From assembly GCA_001724265.1 (NCBI GenBank), contig MEDY01000218.1, positions 1 through 48,829 on the forward strand: DNA of 48,829 nt, written 5' to 3'. This document shows, piece by piece, positions 39,201-48,385 of this stretch (position 1 is the first letter of the stretch; each line of letters begins with the position of its first letter). Below the pieces are notes generated by a model. The model was not told the DNA's origin. It did not search any database and saw only the letters and a list, made by a program, of their open reading frames with translations. The position numbers were made by a program, and so were the translations under genes. This stretch comes from Rhizaria sp. SCN 62-66. Its lineage: Eukaryota > Rhizaria, unplaced.

Positions 39201-39858
39201 GAGGGCGCAGGAGCCGCGGGGGCCGCAGAGGAGCGGGCCGCGGTGCCGGCAAGCGGGGGCGGCGCCGGCGTCGACACCGGCAGCGGCAGCGGCATGTGCG
39301 ATGACAGGGAGAGCGAGCGGAAGGCTCCAGCCAGCGCCAGCGCCGACACGGAGCGCGAGATGACGCCCAAGTTGTCGCTGTGAACGACGAAATAAAGGAA
39401 TGCATGACACAAATAAAGCACGTGAGAAATATAACAATGAACTGAGAGAACTACGTATTATTTAAATGCCATACTAAGATATTAACTTGATTTCATCCAT
39501 TTTACGCGAGGTGCGCATTCGTACCTGTCGATGCAGGAGAAAATGAGCGCGAAGGCGACGCGTTTGCGGGCCGTGGCTTGCGCGACGTGCAAGTCCAGGT
39601 CCGTCACCGTGCGCTCCAGCGCGCTCGCACGGGCTGTAAAAGGGCAACAAGCAAGGGGAAGTTGGGGGGAAGTGAGTGAGGATGGAGAACAGGAGATATA
39701 GATGAGCAAAATGAAGCGCAACAGTGGAATGACGAATGTTGCGGCTACGGACCTTCGACTGCCAGGACGCGCTGCTCGAGGCGTTTGGCAAGCGTCGATG
39801 CACCGAGACCCCAAGCAGTGGCCAGCAGTGCAATGCCCCACGGCAGCATGGTGGTCAT
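36225..39858 (-). CDS. Four-exon protein with N-terminal hydrophobic helix and two degenerate EF-hand-like loops
   Basis: Exons 39753-39858, 39525-39633, 37538-39377 and 36225-37412; phases 1, 2 and 0 all match and give 1080 residues, TGA stop. Residues 7-24 (WGIALLATAWGLGASTLA) are a membrane anchor or signal; a short coiled coil follows. Loop one, DSDNLGVISRSV at 71-82, is flanked by helices and has Asp1, Asp3, Gly6 and Ile8 of an EF-hand but lacks Glu12; loop two, DKDAPVTLSGFV at 682-693, has Asp1, Asp3 and a hydrophobic at 8 only. Between and after them are long Ala/Ser/Gly/His low-complexity stretches, including SVRGG, VAHS, SVAG and NGY tandem repeats. Calcium binding looks lost or weak. 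I do not recognise the family; a membrane-tethered scaffold is only a guess. Confidence 0.75.
36965..37043 (-). repeat. Nine-base tandem repeat encoding Asn-Gly-Tyr
   Basis: About eight copies of a 9-mer (GTTGTAGCC on the plus strand) encode NGY units, with one His variant. The near-identity of copies at DNA level shows recent expansion. Confidence 0.85.
37139..37199 (-). repeat. Twelve-base tandem repeat encoding Ser-Val-Ala-Gly
   Basis: Three to four copies of GCGACAGAGCCC (plus strand), the last ones diverged, encode SVAG repeats in the C-terminal half of the EF-hand-like protein. Confidence 0.75.
37413..37537 (-). other. Third intron of the EF-hand-like gene (125 bp, phase 0)
   Basis: Donor GTACGT after ...KIDKDA; acceptor TTCTGCTTTAG before CCG GTG ACG. 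It falls inside the second EF-like loop. Confidence 0.85.
39378..39524 (-). other. Second intron of the EF-hand-like gene (147 bp, phase 2)
   Basis: Donor GTACGA after TGC ATC GAC AG; acceptor TCGTTCACAG. It falls inside the first EF-like loop (between the first and second bases-complete codons of D-S-D). Confidence 0.85.
39634..39752 (-). other. First intron of the EF-hand-like gene (119 bp, phase 1)
   Basis: Donor GTCCGT after ...GCA GTC GAA G; acceptor CCCTTTTACAG. Splicing gives LAVEARASALERT. Confidence 0.8.
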
Positions 39859-40326
39859 GAGCGGGGCGGCGGCGCGGCGGGCGCGAACGAGGTTGCGGCA
39901 ATCGCGGGCGTGCGGGGGAGGGTGAGCACGTTGCTATTGAAGTCTCCGACGCGCGCTATAGAGGTAATATTCACAGTTATTCAGTGGTTGACAAGCAAAA
40001 TGGACTGGTAAGACTCGCTCAATTCGTTGCGATAAGAGATATAAAGCTAAGATGCACTATGTACGCGAACAACGGCCAATTTGCAAACTGGCCCACGCGA
40101 GGAGAAAATCCGCTGCGCTTGTTAGCGGAATTTGCCCTTGATAGCACGGCGAAACGCGACCGTCGTTGTGACTGCCGATACGATAACCATACGTAATTTT
40201 AACTTTTTCTTCTTAACTAAAACTAATATAACTTCCCAAATTCCGTCCTTACTCTAATCACTTCTTGCGCAGAATCGCCCCAGGTTGGTGGGTTGTGGCC
40301 GACTCTCGCTCTCCCAGTCTTCCGCG
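39859..40326. promoter_or_regulatory. Divergent promoter region, EF-hand-like gene (-) and propeller-like gene (+)
   Basis: 468 bp; GC-rich next to 39859 (leader of the minus gene), AT-rich at 39940-40080 and 40190-40275, with a pyrimidine-rich leader before the ATG at 40327. TATA-like GCTATAGAGG at about 39955. No RNA gene recognised. Confidence 0.4.
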
Positions 40327-43300
40327 ATGCCATCATTCAGCCTGCCTTTTGTGAGCGCCAACACGCTCTCCAGCGGTTCCACTTTCGGTTTTGCTGCGGC
40401 CTGTGCCGACGACGTTGCCGTCTTCTTCGCCCCGCAGCTGTTGCCCGACCCCGCGCCTCTCCCGCTGGCAGAGCACAGCCATGGCGCGCAGTCACTCCCA
40501 GCTTCCCAGCACGCGCAGCAGCTCTCTTCAGCTGCAACACAGTGTTCGCCGCCTGCGCATGGCGCTTTGACGCTCTCTGCGACTGCGTTGACACCCGCGC
40601 TGGCGCAGTATGGCCCGCAGCGCGCGCCGCCCGCGCCGCTGGACGAGGTGCTTGCTGTGGCCGCGGCGGGGCGAGTCCTCGCCGTCGTCCGCGGCGCGCG
40701 CTGCGAGCTCTACGCCGCGCCCGCATCCGGCGACGCCGCCGCGGCCGCCGGGGACGTGCCGCGGCTGTTTTGCGTGCTGCCCGCGGCCACAGCGCCCCGC
40801 TGCGTCGCGCTCTCCACGCCCCTCACACTGCCGCCCCCTCCAGATACTGATGCCGCTACGAGTAACGCGTCGGCAGCGGTCGCTTCAGCGGCGACAGACG
40901 CAGCAGATGCTGCCGCCGAGAACACCAGCGTGCGCGGCGTGCTGCTGGCGCTGGGCTCGGCGGACGGGGTGACAGTCTGGGCCCTTCCTCTGCCGCAGGC
41001 TCTGCTGCCGTGCACAGGCGTGCAGTCGTCCTAGTCGCACTCGCCGTCGCAGTTGCCGCTGCCGCGACCGTGGCGCCTCGGCTCCTGCTGCCGACTGCGG
41101 CTTGTCGTCGCGCTCTCCTTCGCCGCGCGCGCCCCCTGGGCCGGCAGCGAAGCCGAGACGACGCGCACCGGGGCTGACTCTGGCCTCAAGGCTGCACGCA
41201 CGGCTGCGCACCAGGCCGCTCACAATGCCACTTACAGTCACTGCTCCGGGCTCGATCAGTTGGCGCGCGCGCAGGCGGGGCTGCTGGCCGTGGCCTGCGG
41301 CGACGGACGCGTGTGCGTGGTCGACGCGCTTGCGGCCCCCTTGGCCGCGGACGCCACCGAGCACCACAGGCCCTCTGACCGCCTCACTTGTGCGGTGTCG
41401 CCCGTCGCAGCTAGAGCGCCACCAGCTGTCGGCGTATCGCCTCTTGTCGGCACGGCGCCTGCGGTGGTGTGGTGCTCCCAGGACCCCGCGCTGCCGCCCA
41501 CGGTCACCGAGCTCACGGTCTCCGTCAGCGCCGTCTGTGCCGTTGCTGCGCCTGCCGCTGGCGGCAACTGCAGCAGCAGCAACAGCAACTGCAGAGACGA
41601 CAACAACGCTGACTCTGATTCTTTGTCTGCGAAAGCTGCTCCGACAAGTGTGATCGCGAGCGCTCGCATCGCTGCCGTGCCCGCAGGCCTCGCCCCCGCA
41701 GCCGCGACCAGCTCCACTGGCGCCGCCGCGGCCGCCGCTGTGGCCGCCGCCGCAGCGGCACCCGCGCCGCCGCCGCCCGCCGCGGCCCTGCAGCGGCTGC
41801 TGCGCCTCTCAGTCCCCGATCCGGACTCGGACTCCGCGCTTCTGGACGCCGACGCGGGCAGCGGTGGCGGCGGCAGCGGCACAGCGGCGCAGGCGGCGCG
41901 CGCGCTGCGGGCGCTGGCACTGTCGGCCGCCGCGGCAGCCGCGGGCGCCGCTGGCTTCACGGCGGCGGCCGATGCCTATACCGCTCCGCCGTCAGCGCCA
42001 GAGGCTGCGCCTCCGCTGCTGCCGACGCCGCCGGACGCACTGGCGCCGCTGCCATCCTCGGCGTTGCCCGTGGCCGTGGCGCTCTACGTCGACTGCCCGC
42101 GGCCGCGCGCGACGGCGCCCGCGGTGACGCTGCTGGCAGCGTGCAGCGAGGGCGGCGTCCGCGCGTTCGGCTCCTGCGGCCTCGGCCACGGGCACGGACA
42201 TGGCAGCGACGACGTGGACGGCCTGACCGCGCTGGAGCGGGCGCACGCGTCGCGCCGCGCGCTGCAGCTCTGCGCCCTCGTGCGGCCCCTGCTGCCCCTG
42301 CGGCCCGCGGCCTCGCGCGGCGCCGCTGCGGGCGCGCCGGCGCTCAGTCTGATGGCGCACCGGCCGTGGGGCGTCTGCTCGCACGCGCCCTGTCGCGTTG
42401 TCATCGCCCATGACGCCGACGCCGACGCCGGCTGCGACACCGATGCGAAGCTATGGCTGTCTCGTCGCGGCAGCGCCCGCGGCACTGCGCCTGCAGCCAC
42501 AGCCACAAGTGCCGTCACGAGTGGCAGCGCGGACTGCGGCTCTGCGGTGGCCGCCCTGCTCAGCGCCCTCGCACCCGCGCCCTCCGCCCTCGCGCCCGCG
42601 CTGGCGCCCGCGCGCCCCCGCTGCGCCCCGCTCTCCGCCCAGCGCGCTGCCGCGACCTCACAACAGTACGCGGCGCCCGTGCCCGCGGCCGAGGCGCTAC
42701 CCGCGCGCGTGCTGCTCGCGCCTTCGGGCCGCGCCGCCGCCATCGCGCTCACCACGCTCACGCGGCCCCCGCGCAGGCGCTGCAGGCGGCTGTGTGCGCA
42801 GACCGGCGCAGAGATGACACCTGAGACCGCGACAGAGACCGAGACGGAGACCGAGACCGTGAGCGCAGAGGTGCTGGCCGCGGCTGCAGCCGCGCTGCGC
42901 GCGCACCGGCCCTGGCTCGACGCCGCCGCCGCTGCCGCAGCTACTGGCTCTGGCACCGGCGCCGGCATCGGCTCTGGCACCGGCGCTGGCGCTGGCGCGA
43001 CTACAAGCAGCGCTACGGTTGAAGCTGAAGCAGAGGCGGCGGTCGCGGCTGCGCTGGCTGCGGCGGCGGCGCGCGCGGCCGAGCCAGGTTCTCTCGCGGC
43101 CTCCGCTGCCTCTGCCGCGGCCGTGGCCGCCGCCTCGGCCGCTGCAGCCGCTGCCGCAGCTGCGGGGCCCGCTGCTGTGGCTACGCGCGCGTCTCAACTC
43201 AGCTGTGGAGCCAACGGCGATGGCGGCAACTGCGACTGCTCCCCTGACGGCGACGGCGACGGCGACGACGACGGCGACGGCGACGGGAGGCCGCAGCACT

Positions 43301-43590
43301 GGGTCATCGTGCGCCGCGCCCCCGCCCTCTCCCTCGCCGGCCTCGCTGCCAGCGCTGCGCAGACCGCGGCCGCGGCTGAGAGCGCGGCCGCGGTCTGGCT
43401 GGGTCCCTTCGCGTCCGCGGTCGTCGGGATCGCCACGCTGCCGCTCCCGCTGGCGCAGCTGCGGCCCAGCCGCGGCGGCGGCGGCGCGGCGGAGCGCAGT
43501 CTGCCTGCGGAGAGCAGCGTGCCGGTGCTGGTGGTGGCCGACGCGGGCGGCCGCGTGAGTCTGCACGCATGGCCGCGCAACGCGTGGTGA
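40327..43590 (+). CDS. Beta-propeller-like protein of unknown function with in-frame TAG
   Basis: ATG at 40327 opens 235 codons to a TAG at 41032-41034; the same frame then runs 851 more codons to a TGA. Read through it is 1087 residues. Strands of the kind seen in WD-type propellers appear on both sides of the TAG: LDEVLAVAAAGRVLAVVRGA and RGVLLALGSADGVTVWALPL before; GLLAVACGDGRVCVVDALAA, TLLAACSEGGVRAFGS, RVLLAPSGRAAAIALTTL and PVLVVADAGGRVSLHAW (the very end) after. Long Ala/Ser inserts separate the blades. The downstream part has no ATG until the middle of the protein, so it is unlikely to be a separate gene. Family and partner are unrecognised; no signal peptide or membrane segment is evident. 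Confidence 0.7.
41032..41034 (+). other. In-frame TAG inside the propeller-like reading frame
   Basis: Context TCG TCC TAG TCG CAC TCG. Coding composition is unchanged on the two sides and there is no AT-rich spacer. The only GT...TAG stretch that would remove it is about 25 bp, far below the 113-220 bp introns of this window. Confidence 0.85.
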
Positions 43591-44319
43591 CAACGTGGGC
43601 TCAGTCTTGGCGTGGGCTCAGTCTTAGTCTTGGACAAGTACACGCTCGTATGCATTTAACCAGGAGTGTGATGCGACCGTGCTCTGAATGTTACTTATTT
43701 GAACTAAAATAACCTAGATTATTAATAAATATGAACCATCTCATGTTTAACAGTGCTCATGCTCATCAGTTGTACTCTTTATCAACCTCGAGATAACTGC
43801 ATCTGAAAGAACAATACGATGCACGAATAGTTCGCGGAAAGTGTATTGTTGATCGATGTTTTAATATAAGTAGCGTCCTGAGGGACCAGCAGTGCATCGC
43901 CGTCAGATGATCTCGTGAGTTGCTAAGACTCTACAAAGACAGGCTGACTGCCACAGTCAGCCATGCGGAACAAGATGAGACAAAGATGCAAACAAACGCA
44001 AAAACAATACAAAATAGACGTAATTAAAATACTAATGTAACGGAATATCAACAAAAAGTGCCTGCCTTCGGGATTGAATCGGAGCTAGAGCTACAACGCA
44101 GGAGGCGTCACTCACTTCACACAGCACGCCGTAGTGTATCAGTGCGCAATCAGAGTAAAAAGCAGCAACCCTCCCGCGGAGCTCCTAGCCCAGTCCAACC
44201 CAGAGCTTAGAGCGCACTCGCAGCCCTCACCTCAAAGCTCAAACGCGCGCGTGTACCCCCCAAAGCGGCTCAGGTCTTCGCTCCAGCGCAGAGCTCGAGG
44301 GTCTCAGCTCACCAAGATC
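43591..44319. other. Convergent 3' intergenic region
   Basis: 729 bp, AT-rich from 43640 to 44050, then GC-richer to 44319. A poly(A)-like AATAAA at 43724-43729 serves the propeller-like gene. The stretch 44060-44115 was examined for a tRNA and rejected. Nothing else recognised. Confidence 0.5.
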
Positions 44320-44397
44320 TCATAGCTCGGAGCGGAGCAGCGCGGCGACGTCGGCGTCGTCGATCGCCTGCGCCGCGGGCACACTCGCAGGCGCCGC

Positions 44398-44463
<66 letters not shown>

Positions 44464-45075
44464 CTCGCCCGCAGTGGCAGCGGCAGCGGCCGTGGTGGTG
44501 GCCGCGGCCGTGACCGCAGCGGTTGCGGCCGAGAGGACGGCGGTCTGCGTCGAGGGGAAATAGCGCACGAGCAGGCCCAGCGCCTCGCGCGTGTGCCAGC
44601 CGTAGGCAAGCCCGGCCATGTGGAGCGAGGCGTAGAGCACGCCGACGGTGATGGTCGCGAAGGGGATGAAGCGCGTGGTGAACTTGGTCGAGTTGAAGAG
44701 CAGCACGCCGCTGAGCCCCAGCGCGAGGACCAGGGACGGCAGCGGCTGTGCGTGCCAGCGGATCACCAGCACGGCGATCACGACGCTCTGCAGCAGCGAG
44801 GGCCGCAGGAAGAAGTGCTTGGAGAAGCGGAGCAGCTGCGGGCCCTCCTCACGCTCGGGCACGGGCGTGCCGTACATGGCACGCAGCTTCTCGCGCCGCG
44901 CGTCGAACGGGGACATCTTCAGGCCCAGCAGCCCGAAAAGAATAAAGCACGCCGCGTACAGCGCGGAGAAGGAGAACAACGTCTCTGTGTACATCCCAGA
45001 AGGGCTGTCGCTGCAGGCGGGCACGGCACACAGGGTAGAGAAAGCGGTTGTGGTTAGAAAAACAAACAAGGTCAT
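44320..45075 (-). CDS. Small multi-pass membrane protein, unknown family
   Basis: 251 residues, TGA stop. ATG at 45075 gives a signal-like N-terminus (MTLFVFLTTTAFSTLCAVPA) followed by TM segments ETLFSFSALYAACFILFGLLGL, a double segment around LLQSVVIAVLVIRW and LVLALGLSGVLLF, and FIPFATITVGVLYASLHMAG. Between the first two lies a charged loop (DARREKLRAMYGTPVPEREE). The C-terminal tail is a long alanine run from a CAG/AGC microsatellite, then ASVPAAQAIDDADVAALLRSEL. The CTGCAG before CGACAGCCC looks like an acceptor, so an upstream exon cannot be excluded, but no GT(A/C)CG donor lies at usual intron distance. I do not recognise the family. Confidence 0.7.
44401..44462. repeat. (AGC)n trinucleotide microsatellite, about 20 copies
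   Basis: Twenty perfect AGC units plus AG. On the minus strand it is read as GCT and adds a polyalanine run to the membrane protein's C-terminal tail. Perfect purity predicts length variation between strains. Confidence 0.95.
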
Positions 45076-45846
45076 TGTGGGACTATTTGCGCGGCTTGAA
45101 TAAAATGGCAATAATATATTATACTAAACAAATGTTTCTATCTATATTGCGTAGTAAGTGTCTATTTTGACGATTACAGCAAGAAATAACTGACTTCCGT
45201 TGAAAATGCTCGGTCAGGGTTGGCAAGACGACTCCAACCCCGCACGAGCTAGGGGGCGACGAATGCATCGTATTTGAGCGAACACCGTTGCTGTGCTGGC
45301 ACCGTGATACGCTTAATCCGTGTAACCGAGATGCCTTAACATGTTTCCTTTTTAATATCTTGTGGAAGCGTTGTTGCCGCGCTCTGGCGCCTCCGACAGT
45401 CTTCCCTGGTTTCGCTTGAGTGGCGCTTCGTCACAGACGTCCTGCCGCGCGATATCACGCTCCAAACTGAATGTTGGATTGTGAAAACGTCTAAATTGGC
45501 TTGACCCATGTGTGTTTTCCTGTCCTCTTTTCTGGCACAACATGGCAGCGTGCGTTGCTTGTGCACCAAATCCCCGTTTGCTCGCGGCATTGGTGCTCGT
45601 TTTTTCATGCTCGTTTTTGATGACGTACACCGCTACTCTTCCGTTGCGCAGCACCTTTTAACGACTGGAATGGGCGTTCTTAAGAAGTTTTCTTGATACC
45701 CGTGTTGTATGCCACCCTATTTCAGGCTTTATTTTTCCCGCACTCATGTTTACTCTCCGTTTTCCGTCCCTTTCATCTCTGTCCCTCCTTGTCTCCGTCG
45801 TCGTTGCTTGGCTCTCACCCGTTTGCTGCGCAGCTTGCTGCCCCCC
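45076..45846. promoter_or_regulatory. Divergent promoter region, membrane protein (-) and DUF4833 gene (+)
   Basis: 771 bp. On the minus strand a TATA-like TATAATATATTA at about 45112-45123 lies about 40 bp before the ATG at 45075. A stable hairpin lies at 45217-45240 (separate entry). The plus-strand leader before 45847 is pyrimidine-rich and ends TTTGCTGCGCAG, which may be the acceptor of a 5' UTR intron. Confidence 0.45.
45217..45240. other. Perfect 7-bp hairpin with 10-base loop
   Basis: GGGTTGG - 10 bases - CCAACCC. Lies mid-spacer in a locally GC-richer stretch (about 45200-45275). It may be part of a structured RNA or a chance inverted repeat. Confidence 0.6.
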
Positions 45847-46404
45847 ATGGCGACGGACTACACGGACGAGGACAAGGAAATCATCCGCTTTACGCAGGAG
45901 CACATCGAGTCCCTCAAGGCCGGCTCGACGCCCAACATCGTCTTCCACATCGCGCGCTCGAAGAACCGCAACATCGTGATGTACGAGGCCAAGCTCGACG
46001 CGGCGGACCCGGCCAAGTTCGCGGCCGAGCCCATCGACGGGTACTGGCACGACATGGAGCCGTCCTACCAGGCGATCTCGCGCAAGAAGGGCATCATGCA
46101 CGACCGCGTCGAGATCTCCTGGATCGAGCACAAGATGGCCTACGGCTTCGCGCCCACGCTCGTCGAGGACGGCGCCGAGGTCGACCTGGCGCTCGTCGCG
46201 CTGCCCTCGCGCGTGATGCGCCTCAGCCTGCGCGACGGCAAGCCCGTGGGCGTGGCTGAGGTCTCGGGTAAGCGCTGCACCGTGCAGTTCATCTTCGTAA
46301 AGTCGGTCGAGCGCACGCTGCTGCCGCCTAAGTGCATCTACGTCGACCTCTACGGCACCGACCTCACCACCGGCGAGACCGTCGTCGAGCGCATCACCCC
46401 CTAA
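45847..46404 (+). CDS. DUF4833 family protein
   Basis: 185 residues, TAA stop; ATG in strong context (ccccATGG). Conserved DUF4833 features: PNIVFHIARSKNRNIVMYEA at residues 30-49, PIDGYWHDMEPSYQAISRKKG, IEHKMAYGFAPT, and a C-terminal CTVQFIFVKSVERTLLPPKCIYVDLYGTDL split over two strands. The family is found in bacteria and many protists and has no established biochemical role. The protein has neither a signal peptide nor a membrane segment, so is probably cytosolic. A CAG acceptor-like site 15 bp before the ATG may mark a leader intron. Confidence 0.85.
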   Translation: MATDYTDEDKEIIRFTQEHIESLKAGSTPNIVFHIARSKNRNIVMYEAKLDAADPAKFAAEPIDGYWHDMEPSYQAISRKKGIMHDRVEISWIEHKMAYGFAPTLVEDGAEVDLALVALPSRVMRLSLRDGKPVGVAEVSGKRCTVQFIFVKSVERTLLPPKCIYVDLYGTDLTTGETVVERITP

Positions 46405-47195
46405 GCCGGCCAGCGCGTCCCCATCGCTCAGCTAAGTAGATTGCAGCTGAAAGAAAAGATTTTGTTTTTTGTGTCGTGATTTTCGTCGTCGGACGTCACT
46501 GTCGTGTTCGTTAAGAACCAACAGGCGTGCGCTTTATGATTCGTATCCAATAGTATTTTTACAACGTACTATCGCAATAAATAACTGTAATATATAGACT
46601 ATTTGTTTCACTTGTTGATAAGCAAGACGAAATAGTTTGGTTAACGTGTGAAGTTGACTTCGATTCTTTTTGTCTTTCGTCTCCTGTGTGATAAGCTTTA
46701 GGAATAATGTATTCTTGATGAAGATAAGTTGTTTGATGATAAAGATAGTGAACACGTCTAAATGCAAACATATAGCGACTATACAGCGTTCGACGTGGCG
46801 TGTGTGAGCGTGCACTCAGTGAGCGCTCAGTGAGCGCTCAGAGAGCACACAGAGCATGGCGCAGGATGAGTTATGAGTTTTGGCGCGGGACGGGTTCAGT
46901 GTGGGTGCTTGAACGAACAATATGGACACGCGGACGCATGCACCGAAACAAATAGATGTAGTGATCATTACATGACAGACGGACACATCAACACCACACG
47001 CAATCAATCAATAGCTATATATGATGCGTGCAAATGCTCGGTTGTGGAAACACACAACTAAAATGTTAATAGACTACGTATTCGTAAAATATGACTAGAC
47101 AAAACAGATACAAAAAAGGGAGTCTTCTCGGCCCGATAGAGAAGTACACTCTCCAAAGTCTACAACGAAATCAATAAAAGTCCCATTTCTCTTCG
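46405..47195. other. Convergent 3' intergenic region
   Basis: 791 bp, strongly AT-rich. AATAAA at 46576-46581 would serve the DUF4833 gene. A palindromic direct repeat lies at 46820-46841 (separate entry). No RNA gene or protein motif recognised. Confidence 0.5.
46820..46841. repeat. Two direct copies of an 11-bp unit built on a 10-bp palindrome
   Basis: TGAGCGCTCAG occurs twice back to back; TGAGCGCTCA is a perfect palindrome. A third partial copy (AGAGAGC) follows. It could bind a dimeric protein or be a simple tandem repeat. Confidence 0.8.
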
Positions 47196-48385
47196 TCACG
47201 CGCCGGTGTCGCCGGCGACGTCCTCGGGGACGAAGAAGACCTGGACGACGTTGTCTTGTCGCACACGCATGTCGGCGAGCGTCAGTGCGTCGTCGTGGGC
47301 CGCGTAGCCGCGCACGACGACGCGCTGGCGGTGCGGCGGCACGCCGAACTTGGCCCGCACAAGCCGGGTGAGGTCCCGCCTCGTCGTCGCCGCGGGCGCC
47401 TCCACGGTCAGGCGGCCGCCCGAGGAGGCCAGCACAGTGAAGCGGACCAGCGGGCCGGCGGGCACGGCGACGGCGCTCGCGGGCACGCACGCGGGGGCCG
47501 GGGCCACCGTCGCGGCGGGGGCAGCAGCGGCGGCAGCAGTCTGGCCGTGGAGGCGGCCGTAACTGCTGTTGTAGTCGGGGGGTGGTGCCGAGGGATGGCC
47601 GGTCTCGGCGGAGGCGCCAGCGGGCGCGCCGCGGGCCGGGGAGGGCGCCACGGACGCCATGCTATGGCTCGACGGGAAGCCAGCAGCAACAGCAGCTGCA
47701 GTATTGGTGGGAGCAGCAGAGACGGGCGAGGACACTGAGTCAGGGCCGCTGCCGCTGCCGTTGCCGTTGGTGGGCGAGCTGGACGAGAGGACGCCGTCGA
47801 GCGGGATGGCGTTGGAGGGGTAGGCGACGATGACCCAGGGCACGTCGTAGCGCGCGCCGCGGGCGTCGTAGCAGAAGAATCCTGTCTCGGAGGGCAGCAG
47901 GGGCGTTGCGCCGATGCTGTTGAGCACGAGTCCACGCGTGACGTCGTCGTGGCACGTCACGGCGAGCTGCAGCCCGCTCCAGAACTGGCGGACGCCTGCG
48001 CGGGGAGCAGCGGGATAACGGAAGCAGCGAGAGGCGAGAGGCGAGGCGAGGCGAGGCGAGGGTGAGCGATTGGACTTGAACTAAAGGAGGAGGGAGGAGA
48101 CAATGCAGGAGACAATGCAGGGGCGACTAAAGACGGACCTTGTGTGCGCGTATCCCAGAACGTCTCACGCTCCCGGTCGAGCATGGCAATCGAGAGCACG
48201 GGGCAGCGCGCGTCCCAGCCCAGCGGCGGGGTCGGGATCGAGACAGGCGTGTCGACGGGCACGGGCGCCAGTCCGCCGACGTGAGGGCCAGGCGGCTGTG
48301 CAGATCGGGCCGGAGATCCCCCGTGGTGATGCGGACTGCGTTCCTGAGGAGCAGTAACGTTAGCCGATGAGCTAGAACACCCCAT
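47196..48385 (-). CDS. UBTD: UBTD1/2-type ubiquitin-domain protein
   Basis: Two exons (48139-48385, 47196-47995), phase-1 intron, 348 residues, TGA stop. N-terminus MGCSSSSANVTA fits N-myristoylation at Gly2 with palmitoylation at Cys3, as in the family. Residues about 73-147 form the UBTD N-terminal helical domain: RERETFWDTRT (the FWDT signature), QFWSGLQLAVTCHDDVTRGL, then ETGFFCYDARGARYDVPWVI. A Ser/Gly/Ala/Pro linker follows, and residues about 262-341 are a ubiquitin-like domain (VRFTVLASSGGRLTVEAPA, TRLVRAKFGVPPHRQRVVV, ALTLADMRVRQDNVVQVFFV). No Gly-Gly end, so it is a built-in Ubl. In animals UBTD proteins bind E2 enzymes; a membrane-tethered ubiquitin-pathway adaptor is the likely role. 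Confidence 0.92.
47996..48138 (-). other. Intron of the UBTD gene (143 bp, phase 1)
   Basis: Donor GTCCGT after ...ACA CAA G; acceptor CCCCGCGCAG. Contains a (GCGAG)n-type tandem run at about 48036-48060. Splicing joins FWDTRTQ to GVRQFW. Confidence 0.85.

Noticed and set aside
41008-41034. A mini-intron (GT...TAG, about 25 bp) removing the in-frame TAG at 41032
   Set aside because: Far shorter than any intron here and lacks the GT(A/C)CG donor.
42697-43593. 298-codon minus-strand frame opposite the propeller-like gene
   Set aside because: Arg/Gly-rich shadow; the plus frame has hydrophobic strand patterns through to an end next to AT-rich spacer.
44060-44115. tRNA-like B-box (minus strand GATTCAATC) followed by TTTTT
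   Set aside because: No T-stem pairing and no acceptor-stem partner at the expected distance.
45003-45640. Possible upstream exon of the membrane protein using a GTACGT donor near 45623 with matching phase
   Set aside because: The would-be exon has no ATG in frame (TAA lies just upstream) and the intron would be about 600 bp, well above the others; the local ATG at 45075 with a signal-like start is simpler.
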